A DNA stretch of 64,000 nt, from the NCBI GenBank assembly GCA_947643665.1, contig CANRWW010000008.1:16039-80038 (forward strand), written 5' to 3'. This DNA comes from an uncultured Porphyromonadaceae bacterium (lineage in GTDB: Bacteria > Bacteroidota > Bacteroidia > Bacteroidales > Muribaculaceae). This document shows positions 53,341-61,293 of this stretch, piece after piece. A program made the position numbers and the translations under genes. A model generated the notes under the pieces. It was given only the letters and a program-made list of their open reading frames with translations, was not told the DNA's origin and searched no databases. The first letter of the stretch is position 1; each line of letters opens with the position of its first letter.

Positions 53341-54519
53341 ATGATAATGAAGACAAGCATAACACGCCTGCTACTGATCCTGCTTGCATGCACCGCCTTA
53401 GCAGGATGCCGTGAAGATGAGGTTGTCATGCCGGCTGAAAACGAGACAGTACCGGATATCGCAGATCCAGACACACAGATACAGGGCATGTATGTATTAA
53501 ACGAGGGCAATATGGGATCAAACAAATGCACCATAGACTATTACGATTTTCCCACCGGAATATATACACGCAATTTCTATGGTGAACGTAATCCAGATGT
53601 GATAAAAGAACTTGGCGACGTAGGCAACGACATAGCCATATATGGCTCCAGGTTATATGCCGTGATCAATTGCTCACACAAAGTGGAAGTGATGGATGCC
53701 AGATCCGGAAGACGCATAGGACAGGTAGACATACCAAACTGCCGGTATATCAGTTTCCACAAAGGTAATGCGTATGTAAGTTCATATGTAGGTCCTGTGC
53801 TTGTTGATCCAGACTCTCCCAAAGGGGCTGTCTACCGCGTAGACACACTTTCGCTTGCTGTGACAGGCCGCGTATCAGTAGGTTACCAACCGGAAGAAAT
53901 GGCGGTCTCCGGCAACAAGATGTATGTGGCAAATTCAGGCGGATATCGTGCTCCACTGTACGACAACACCATATCAGTAATCAATCTTGAGGAGTTCAAA
54001 CAGGTGCGCCAGATAAGCGCCGCCATAAACATGCACCGAATGCGCCGCGACGAACAAGGGAAACTCTGGGTCACATCACGCGGCAACCGCCAGACACAGC
54101 CGTCGCAGCTGCTAGTCCTTTCCAGCGAACATGAAAACGGGGAAATGGAACTGACAGACATGCTCCCGGTACCATGCTCGAATATAGCGATACATGGCGA
54201 CAGGCTTTACTATATTTCCTCTGAACTCAACGACTACACCGGAACCAACAGCATAAGCTACGGAATAATAGACACCCGCACAAAAAAGGTAATTGCAACC
54301 AATTTCATAACCGACGGTACCGAACATGAAATAAAAATGCCGTACGGCCTGGCAGTACACCCTGAGACAGGCGACATCTACCTTACCGACGCAAAAAACT
54401 ATGTAAGCAGTGGCACCCTTTACTGTTTCTCACCAGAAGGCAAAAAGAAATGGAGCATCCGTACCGGTGACATCCCCGCCTCCATATGTTTCCTCCCCAA
54501 ATCCACATCCGGCAATTAA
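53341..54519 (+). CDS. btuG: BtuG-like surface lipoprotein, beta-propeller, 392 aa
   Basis: Lipoprotein signal with lipobox TALAGCREDE; the acidic residues after Cys match the Bacteroidota surface-export signal. The rest is a seven-bladed YncE/DUF5074-type propeller: GMYVLNEGNMGSNKCTIDYY, VGYQPEEMAVSGNKMYVANS, KLWVTSRGNRQTQPSQ, PYGLAVHPETGDIYLTDAKN. In Bacteroides, BtuG proteins of this type cap BtuB and bind B12 with very high affinity. Being 63 nt downstream of the BtuB-like gene under the same riboswitch, this is the likely role. Starts at 53341 or 53347 are both possible. Confidence 0.8.
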   Translation: MIMKTSITRLLLILLACTALAGCREDEVVMPAENETVPDIADPDTQIQGMYVLNEGNMGSNKCTIDYYDFPTGIYTRNFYGERNPDVIKELGDVGNDIAIYGSRLYAVINCSHKVEVMDARSGRRIGQVDIPNCRYISFHKGNAYVSSYVGPVLVDPDSPKGAVYRVDTLSLAVTGRVSVGYQPEEMAVSGNKMYVANSGGYRAPLYDNTISVINLEEFKQVRQISAAINMHRMRRDEQGKLWVTSRGNRQTQPSQLLVLSSEHENGEMELTDMLPVPCSNIAIHGDRLYYISSELNDYTGTNSISYGIIDTRTKKVIATNFITDGTEHEIKMPYGLAVHPETGDIYLTDAKNYVSSGTLYCFSPEGKKKWSIRTGDIPASICFLPKSTSGN

Positions 54520-54628
54520 CAGGAATATTCAACTAAGCCCTAACATCTGATAAATATTTTGATTTATGACAGAGGACGAAATAGATACGAAATTTCAACT
54601 GAATACGCTGTATATCAGTGAAAATGCG

Positions 54629-54636
54629 TAACTTTG
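54629..54636 (+). promoter_or_regulatory. -7 element of the KilA-N operon
   Basis: TAACTTTG, an exact match. The start at 54666 lies 30 nt downstream; the earlier in-frame ATG at 54618 is upstream of the box and is therefore rejected. Confidence 0.55.
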
Positions 54637-54665
54637 TACATGGCATATTCGTCATATCTGAAACA

Positions 54666-55481
54666 ATGTCTAAAATTATCGTTCAAAATACACCAATCAC
54701 AGTTCTCTCGTTAGAAGAACAGGATTATATCTCCCTCACAGATATGGCAACTGCCAAAGAGGGCGATAACCGTTCTGCCGATATAATCAAAAACTGGTTA
54801 CGGAACCGCTATACTATTGAATTTCTCGGCACATGGGAGGTAATTCATAATCCTAATTTCAAAGTGGTCGAATTCGACCACTTTAGAATGAGCGCAGGTT
54901 TGCCGTCGTTTGTGCTGAGTGCTTCGGAGTGGATAGAGCGCACGAATGCAATCGGCATAATCGTGAAGAAAGGTCGTTATGGAGGCACCTACGCCCATAA
55001 GGATATCGCTTTTGAGTTTGGGTCGGCAATAAGTGTGCCGTTCAAACTTTATCTTATTGAGGAATTTCAGCGGCTCAAAACGGAGGAACAACGGTTATTG
55101 GGTTGGTCGGCGAAGCGCGAGCTGTCGAAAATCAACTACCGCATACATACCGATGCTATAAAGCAGAATCTCATCCCTGCGGAGGTTACTCCGGCACAGG
55201 CGAATATGATTTACGCCAACGAAGCCGACGTGCTCAACGTAGCGATGTTTGGTGTAACGGCAAAGCAATGGCGCGACTCTCACCCCGACCTTAAAGGGAA
55301 CATTCGCGATTACGCCACAATCAACGAGCTTATATGCCTGTCTAATATGGAAAACCTCAATGCGGTTTTCATTGAACAGGGCATGACGCAGAGCGAACGG
55401 CTTGTGAAGCTGAACCAAATCGCTATCCATCAGATGAGCGTGTTGGAAAGCGGCGACAACGATAGAAAGTTGCTGAAATGA
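54666..55481 (+). CDS. KilA-N domain protein, 271 aa
   Basis: The N-terminal KilA-N DNA-binding domain (residues ~20-125) is seen as QDYISLTDMATAKEGDNRSA, IIKNWLRNRYTIEFLGTWE, and LSASEWIERTNAIGI ... GGTYAHKDIAFEFGSAIS. A helical C-terminal half follows (KRELSKINYRIHTDAIKQNL, ANMIYANEADVLNVAMFG). The family is common in phages and also widespread in Bacteroidota chromosomes. Its stop overlaps the next ATG by 4 nt (ATGA), forming an operon with two small membrane proteins. A role as regulator or sensor in a defence or phage-derived module is plausible but unproven. Confidence 0.85.
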   Translation: MSKIIVQNTPITVLSLEEQDYISLTDMATAKEGDNRSADIIKNWLRNRYTIEFLGTWEVIHNPNFKVVEFDHFRMSAGLPSFVLSASEWIERTNAIGIIVKKGRYGGTYAHKDIAFEFGSAISVPFKLYLIEEFQRLKTEEQRLLGWSAKRELSKINYRIHTDAIKQNLIPAEVTPAQANMIYANEADVLNVAMFGVTAKQWRDSHPDLKGNIRDYATINELICLSNMENLNAVFIEQGMTQSERLVKLNQIAIHQMSVLESGDNDRKLLK

Positions 55482-55723
55482 AAAAGTGGCAGAAGATATT
55501 GGGTTGCGTTGTGTTTAGTGGCATGGCGATTTATGAAATATTGATATGGATAAATGCCTATGTTGATTTGAAATATATTATTGAGCCAAACGGCACAAAT
55601 TTCTTAATGGAGAGTGTCAAGTTGAGATTTGACGCTTTTTCAATATCCATGTGGGTAAATTATATGTTGGCCTTAATTCTATTTATCGGCCTATGGAAGA
55701 AAGGGGGTAAGAAATGCGGCTGA
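55478..55723 (+). CDS. Small two-helix membrane protein, 81 aa
   Basis: Two predicted helices (KILGCVVFSGMAIYEILIWI and MWVNYMLALILFIGLW) with a ~28-residue exposed loop and a basic C-terminus (KKGGKKCG). No recognisable family. It overlaps the KilA-N stop by 4 nt and the following gene by 10 nt, which supports translation of all three as one unit. Codon use and G+C are lower than the surrounding housekeeping genes. Confidence 0.65.
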   Translation: MKKWQKILGCVVFSGMAIYEILIWINAYVDLKYIIEPNGTNFLMESVKLRFDAFSISMWVNYMLALILFIGLWKKGGKKCG

Positions 55724-56088
55724 AAGATAAACGGTTTTGGATTGTTTGGGCAATAACTGAATTATTGATACTATCATCTTACATTTATTTGGCCGTGCCA
55801 AATAGAGCATTCGTAATGATTGGTTTCTTCATAAGCCAACCATTGATGGTAACATTGCCTTTATATAAAATGGCACATCGCAATGGTGCGATAGTGAATT
55901 GTATAATCGTCTGTATATATACGGTTTATTATATGTATATGCACTCTACGGACGCAGACGGCAATGGTTGGGGATGGTTATTCTATATGGTATTGCTGCC
56001 TGTGATACAGCTTATCATTCTGCTGCTGTTTTGGAGTATGCAAAAAATTGCAGAAATAATATCACAAAAAAGTAAATCAGCGAATTAG
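55714..56088 (+). CDS. Small multi-helix membrane protein, 124 aa
   Basis: Three to four predicted membrane helices: FWIVWAITELLILSSYIYL, AFVMIGFFISQPLMVTLPLY, IVNCIIVCIYTVYYMYM, and LFYMVLLPVIQLIILLLFWS. A tail of Lys and Ser ends the protein. No family recognised. It overlaps the previous gene by 10 nt (start) and a convergent minus-strand gene by 12 nt (end). AT-rich, like the rest of the island. Confidence 0.6.
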   Translation: MRLKDKRFWIVWAITELLILSSYIYLAVPNRAFVMIGFFISQPLMVTLPLYKMAHRNGAIVNCIIVCIYTVYYMYMHSTDADGNGWGWLFYMVLLPVIQLIILLLFWSMQKIAEIISQKSKSAN

Positions 56089-56445
56089 CGATTGGCGAAA
56101 TGAGCGGTAATTGAAGGAGTTTGCAACTATGCCAGTGAAGTCAAGGCCGAGGTTGTCGGCAAAGAACCCTTTCAGATTCATTACGAAGGCATAGTATTTG
56201 GTGGAGAACCATTTGCGGCATTGACGCACTTTGCCGTGTCGTATATCGCCGGTGTTGCCTCGCGGAACCTCGCGGCCTGTGCCGTAGTCCTGGAATATGC
56301 CGTAGGTGTTGAAGCGTTGCGAGAGGGTTACGGAGGTTACTTTGCCGTTGGCGGTCATGCCGACAGCAAGTGTGGAGCGGTACAGCGCGCCGGAAAACTC
56401 ATGCCAGCCCTGCGGCACGGCGAGGTCAATGTTTATTGTCTGCAT
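56077..56445 (-). CDS. Phage-like hypothetical protein, 122 aa
   Basis: The frame looks like true coding sequence (third positions rich in C). The pattern YGIFQDYGTGREVPRGNTGD, then KWFSTKYYAFVMNLKGFFAD and a short C-terminal helix resembles small proteins in the structural regions of Bacteroidales phages and Mu-like elements (minor virion or tail-completion type), as far as I recall. No other phage structural gene is present, so it may be a remnant. It ends convergently with the membrane-protein operon. Confidence 0.5.
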   Translation of the reverse strand: MQTINIDLAVPQGWHEFSGALYRSTLAVGMTANGKVTSVTLSQRFNTYGIFQDYGTGREVPRGNTGDIRHGKVRQCRKWFSTKYYAFVMNLKGFFADNLGLDFTGIVANSFNYRSFRQSLIR

Positions 56446-56508
56446 AGAAAAAGTGTTTGAACTTACTATGCAAAATTACGGTCAAGCACCCTATGGGAAA
56501 AGACAATA

Positions 56509-56736
56509 TCAGTCCTCGGTCAGATTGATTTTATCCAATTTTTGGCACAACCATTGCCATGCTTTCCAATAGACATATACCATAGAAAATATAAGCAATG
56601 GCATAATGTATGCCTTATCTATTCCATTTGTACGGAACAGATTATTTATAAGAGCAATAATTGCTCCATATAGAGATGTAAAACAAATGAATATTACAAT
56701 ATTGAGTAATGCTTTGCCTTTCTTTGACAGTGCCAT
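56509..56736 (-). CDS. Small two-helix membrane protein, 75 aa
   Basis: Basic N-terminus (MALSKKGKALLN), helix 1 IVIFICFTSLYGAIIALI, helix 2 AYIMPLLIFSMVYVYWKAW, charged C-terminus (LCQKLDKINLTED). No family recognised. It is AT-rich and lies at the edge of the island. Coding status rests only on membrane-protein composition and a clean start. Confidence 0.45.
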   Translation of the reverse strand: MALSKKGKALLNIVIFICFTSLYGAIIALINNLFRTNGIDKAYIMPLLIFSMVYVYWKAWQWLCQKLDKINLTED

Positions 56737-56959
56737 ATATAGTGTATATTTTGTTCTATAAAATTACAACTAATCTGTAATCTCCAATTGGAAAAATCCT
56801 CGTTTACAAAAAATACCAGTTGAAAACCAAGGTGTTATAACACTGGCTTTTGCGACCGTTTGTTGCCGTTTTGACCTCCTAAATTCATCATGTGGAATCT
56901 CCATCCGGATATCGCACAACCCAATAAAGAGAAGGGTGCACATCTTTTGCGGTGAAACG

Positions 56960-59900
56960 TCACAGGATATTGTCGGAAGTCTTATGGGCGGTACGGTAAT
57001 CTTTGGGCGTCATGCCATAACGTTTGTCAAACTCTTTGTAAAAATGTGAGCGATTTGAAAAACCTACCTTATATACTATCTCCTGTATGTTCAGTGAGGT
57101 TGTGAGGAGAAGTTTGACAGCATATGCGAGGCGGCGGTTTTTGATATAATCATTTGGTGTAGGTTGGTTGAGCATCTTGAAACGCCTGTAAACATTTCTT
57201 GAACTTGTCTGTAGACTTTCGGCAAGTGTCTCTATCGTTATGTTCGGATTGCTCATGTGCATGTCAATGTAATCGTTCACCTTGTCAAGATACTCCTTGT
57301 CATCGCGTTCCAGCAGATGCCCTTCGGTGTATTCAAAAGCGCTCGCAGAAGAATTGTAGTATTCCCTGAGGGTATCGCGGTTGCTAAGTAGCCTTGCCAC
57401 TATAGCCCTGAGGTAACTGATGCTGAACGGCTTCCCTACAAATGCATCGGCTCCCGACTCTATCCCTTCGATCTTCTCTTCGTTGCTGTTTTTTGCAGAA
57501 AGGATCACCAGAGGGATATGCATGGTATGGCGGTTGCTCTTGACCTGGCGTGCAAAACTCAAGCCGTCAGTGCCAGGCATCATCACATCGGTTATTATAA
57601 GATCCGGATGCCGTTGCCTTATATACGCAAGCCCTTCGGCAGCCGATTCGGCTGTAAGCACATTATAATCAGAAAAACTATCTGAAAGCAAGGTAAGTAT
57701 CTCCCTGTTGTCATCTATAACCAGCAAGGTATTTCCGGCGTTCCGTTCATCTGCCGGATGTCCACCGCCACCCTCATTATGCGGCAATTCCTCGGGGCGT
57801 CTTGACAATGCATCGTCCTGACCGGCATTTTCATTATGCGACACATACTCTCCCACAGGATCTGCCTGAAGCCTCGGCAAAGTGACAATGAAACATGCGA
57901 ACTGCCCCACCTCACTATCAATCTCAATCTTGCCCCCGAGCAGTTTGACAATACTGTGGCATATGGCAAGCCCCAGACCGTTGCGCGCAGACAACCCTTT
58001 TACAGCATTTTCTTCCACATTGTCAAGCACACTGTAACGATTGAAAATGCGCTCACGGTCCTCCTTCCTGATACCCTTGCCAGTGTTAAGCACCTCTATA
58101 CGCAACACATCGGAAGAAGCTACCGACGCACGAACCTCAATACGCCCACCGACAGGTGTGTATTTGAATGCATTCGATATAAGATTGTTCAGTATCTTGC
58201 GCAGGGAGCTGAAATCGGTATTCCATGTCATGTCAGGCGCTATGGATCCCGAAAAATCAATATTGTTGCGTTCGGCCAACTCGGTAAATGCTATTATAGT
58301 GTCATCACAAAGCTCGGTGATATTCACAGGACGTATCTTAAGCACCTTATGCCCGGTTTCAATGCGCCGGAAATCAATAAGTTCCTGTATGAGCGTATTA
58401 AGCCTTTCCACATTTGTGCGCACCAGGCCTATATATTTACGTATATAGCTGTCGGCTCCAGGATATTGCGAGATACGCTCGCAGGGGCCGTAAATAAGTG
58501 TCAGCGGCGTGCAGAACTCATGAGTTATATTCGTAAAGAAACGCAATTTCTCTTCATATACCTCCTCGCGGTGCTGATGTTCAAGGCTAGCCATCTCTTC
58601 TGCACGGTTCCTACGCTGACGCCTGAGATAAACAGCAGCAACCGCCCCGGCAATAACCAGCAAAATCAACACATACAATGTTTTGGCAAACGAGGACAAA
58701 TACCATGGAGAACTCACATTGATGCCCAATATATAAGGGACACCTTCACCATGTGTGATGCGGTTGACGTACTTCACCGCCAACCTATACTTTCCATATC
58801 CCATTTCATTGAATGAGATGGTTCCGGTCGGGCCATTGTTTATCCATTCACGCCCGTCAAGCGAATACATATAATAGCAATCAGCCGGATTCATAAAGTC
58901 GGGTATGGAGAAAGTAAGTGTGAACTGACGCTGCCCCGGACGAAGAGTAAGCATCATATTTCCGTCTGAATCACTCAGATAATCAAGCATATTCACATTT
59001 TCCCCAGCAATTGAAAGGCGTTGAAGCGCTAATTGAGGCCTATACAGGCTGTCAGGAGGAAGATAGCCTGCCGCTCTCTGCACTGTAACGAATCCGTCCA
59101 CACCACCAAATATCAGCATCGAATCAGCATCAAAGGCCGCCCCGTCACTGAATTCAGTCACGTTGATCCCGTCATTCCGGCTGAAAACACGGGTGCTTTC
59201 CGTACGGGGATCAAAACAATACAAGCCGTTGTTTGTGGAAATCCACAGGTTGCCAATACGGTCTTTTACAATATCATGTATGGTACTGTTCAAGAACCCG
59301 TTTTCAAGTCCCACAAAAAGCCGTTCCCCTTCTGAAGTGACTTTCATCAGTCCATGCCCCGTACCAAGCCACATCACAGAATCCTCATCTACCACGGTAA
59401 ACACATCCATAACAGCGTTGGAGTCATATTCCCCTTTGAGCCTTACCTGGCGGCTCAGGCTGTCCCCCTCTACAGCAAACACACCCTGCCCCCGGTTCGC
59501 AAACAGAAGCCGTCCTTCCGGAGTGGAAGAAAGTGAGAAAAAATAATTGGAAGAAATATCTCCTCCATCAAGTGTATATGTCTTACGCACCGTAACTACA
59601 GGTGCGGAATATGACCCCGATACATCGCACTGCACGACACCGTTTCCATCTGTAGCAAGCCATAGGGTGGAATCATCACTCTCATAGATATCATGTATGT
59701 GATGCATCCGGCTGGATGAACCGGCATTATGTATCCTATTGTCGGCATAACTGTAATAATCAATCCCTTCATCTGTGGCAATCCACAATATAGGACGCCT
59801 GCTCCGGGCAAAAGCGAACACCGAATTATGGCTAAGCGCACTGGCTGTGCTCGTGAACCGCTGTGCAGCCATCGGCTTTATCTCCATCCCCGGATTTAAA

Positions 59901-61036
59901 CGCGGTATGCGCAGCATTCCTCCCCCCTTGGTTCCAAGCCAAAGCGTCTTGTCGTTATCAAGAAAAAGCGCACGGACAGGGTTCCCGCTCATATCCTCAA
60001 ACTGTGAAAGCCCAATTGACCTTATTATATAATTGCTGTCGTAGCAGGTGAACAGGCCATGGCAGTCAGAGCCAATCCATACAACAGGCTGTGTGGCCGA
60101 CTTCTCCAGGCAAAACACCCCGGCTTTCACACCAAGGTCTTCAGCGTCATATCTTCCAGAGGCATCTCTCTTGATACGGAGCACGCCATTAGCAGTAAAC
60201 GACACAAAAATATCATCGGAAGCCACCCGGAGCAAATCAGACGGCTCACCACGGCGGTCAATCTCCCCACCCAGATCAAGTACCGGAGTAAAATCACCTG
60301 CTCCATCCACTTTATAAAGCATGTTGTCGAAACCGACCACGACTGCCCCGCCAGAATCCACGCGCCCGGCTTTAACCGGGTGGGTAGAAAGGATACTGTG
60401 TTTTTTCACTCCCACAGGGCTCCCATCAGCACCGAAAGACAGGTAATAACGTTCAATCCCACCATCTCCAAGCAGATAGATATAATCGTCTGTAACACTC
60501 AACGACCTCACTTTTGCATGCCTGACGCCTGACGTAACCAACGGCTCAGGATCATCATCCCCACACGATGGAATACAATAAATCACATTATCAGTGGCAA
60601 GCACATATAGATTTCCGAATCTATCCGCACCCACTTTCTCCTGTCCTTTAAAGCGTTCGTACGACCGAACCTGCCATTTACGCGAATCCACATGGTCAAG
60701 TCCATGATTGGTAAGCACCCACATGACCCCATTGGCTCCTGCAATGATATTCTCTATCAAATTTCCGGAAAGGGAAAGTCCCGGATACATCACCGCGAAA
60801 GGGGTGATGTTGATACCATCGGTTATGTTCACCCCGTCAAGGGTACCGATCCACAGGAAACCGTCGGCATCCTGAGCCATGGATAGCAAAGCGCTACTTG
60901 AAAGACCGTCGCCACTGGATGTGCGACGTATGTTGTATGCTTGTGCGGAAAAGGTCACAAGAACCACCAGCAACGGCAGCAGTATAATCTTCCGGGCCGA
61001 TGACAGTATATATATGCGACGTATAAAATTAAGCAT
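56960..61036 (-). CDS. Hybrid two-component system regulator, 1358 aa
   Basis: Single-protein sensor and transcription factor of the Bacteroidota HTCS class. Signal peptide/TM to residue ~33, periplasmic two-bladed propeller of Reg_prop repeats (~35-710; GDGLSSSALLSMAQDADGFL, GNLWISTNNGLYCFDPRT), Y_Y_Y domain (~715-785), membrane helix (~790-810; VLILLVIAGAVAAVYL), HisKA with phospho-acceptor His839 in ITHEFCTPLTLI, HATPase_c (NNLISNAFKYTPVGG), receiver domain with Asp1150 in IITDVMMPGTDG, and a C-terminal AraC HTH (~1255-1350). HTCSs sense oligosaccharides and activate nearby glycan genes; the divergent GH78 gene is the obvious target, so a rhamnose-containing glycan is the likely signal. 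Confidence 0.93.
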   Translation of the reverse strand: MLNFIRRIYILSSARKIILLPLLVVLVTFSAQAYNIRRTSSGDGLSSSALLSMAQDADGFLWIGTLDGVNITDGINITPFAVMYPGLSLSGNLIENIIAGANGVMWVLTNHGLDHVDSRKWQVRSYERFKGQEKVGADRFGNLYVLATDNVIYCIPSCGDDDPEPLVTSGVRHAKVRSLSVTDDYIYLLGDGGIERYYLSFGADGSPVGVKKHSILSTHPVKAGRVDSGGAVVVGFDNMLYKVDGAGDFTPVLDLGGEIDRRGEPSDLLRVASDDIFVSFTANGVLRIKRDASGRYDAEDLGVKAGVFCLEKSATQPVVWIGSDCHGLFTCYDSNYIIRSIGLSQFEDMSGNPVRALFLDNDKTLWLGTKGGGMLRIPRLNPGMEIKPMAAQRFTSTASALSHNSVFAFARSRRPILWIATDEGIDYYSYADNRIHNAGSSSRMHHIHDIYESDDSTLWLATDGNGVVQCDVSGSYSAPVVTVRKTYTLDGGDISSNYFFSLSSTPEGRLLFANRGQGVFAVEGDSLSRQVRLKGEYDSNAVMDVFTVVDEDSVMWLGTGHGLMKVTSEGERLFVGLENGFLNSTIHDIVKDRIGNLWISTNNGLYCFDPRTESTRVFSRNDGINVTEFSDGAAFDADSMLIFGGVDGFVTVQRAAGYLPPDSLYRPQLALQRLSIAGENVNMLDYLSDSDGNMMLTLRPGQRQFTLTFSIPDFMNPADCYYMYSLDGREWINNGPTGTISFNEMGYGKYRLAVKYVNRITHGEGVPYILGINVSSPWYLSSFAKTLYVLILLVIAGAVAAVYLRRQRRNRAEEMASLEHQHREEVYEEKLRFFTNITHEFCTPLTLIYGPCERISQYPGADSYIRKYIGLVRTNVERLNTLIQELIDFRRIETGHKVLKIRPVNITELCDDTIIAFTELAERNNIDFSGSIAPDMTWNTDFSSLRKILNNLISNAFKYTPVGGRIEVRASVASSDVLRIEVLNTGKGIRKEDRERIFNRYSVLDNVEENAVKGLSARNGLGLAICHSIVKLLGGKIEIDSEVGQFACFIVTLPRLQADPVGEYVSHNENAGQDDALSRRPEELPHNEGGGGHPADERNAGNTLLVIDDNREILTLLSDSFSDYNVLTAESAAEGLAYIRQRHPDLIITDVMMPGTDGLSFARQVKSNRHTMHIPLVILSAKNSNEEKIEGIESGADAFVGKPFSISYLRAIVARLLSNRDTLREYYNSSASAFEYTEGHLLERDDKEYLDKVNDYIDMHMSNPNITIETLAESLQTSSRNVYRRFKMLNQPTPNDYIKNRRLAYAVKLLLTTSLNIQEIVYKVGFSNRSHFYKEFDKRYGMTPKDYRTAHKTSDNIL

Positions 61037-61163
61037 GTGACAGTCTGATTGTAGTATTATTCCGCAAAGATAAGAAACTAAGCTAAACTTTCTGACAGAA
61101 CCGTATTAAAATGTATGTATCATAACAATTTGTGCCCGTTTTTTAACATACCTGCACCGGTTT

Positions 61164-61177
61164 TGGCACGTGTGCCA
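61164..61177. promoter_or_regulatory. Palindrome in the HTCS / rhamnosidase control region
   Basis: TGGCAC-GT-GTGCCA (61164-61177), with further GTGCC copies near 61133 and 61193. It lies between the divergent genes and is a candidate regulator site. Confidence 0.35.
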
Positions 61178-61257
61178 TATTGAGACAACAGTGTGCCGTA
61201 ACATGACAATGAGCGCTGTGCGTTTTAATCAAATTATGAAGCTCCGACTAAAAACAC

Positions 61258-61265
61258 TAAATTTG
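61258..61265 (+). promoter_or_regulatory. -7 element of the GH78 gene
   Basis: TAAATTTG, an exact match, 28 nt before the ATG at 61294. The -33 region is poor, as expected for an activator-dependent promoter. Confidence 0.5.
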
Positions 61266-61293
61266 CATGACTTCATAAAAACAGCAACTTCCC

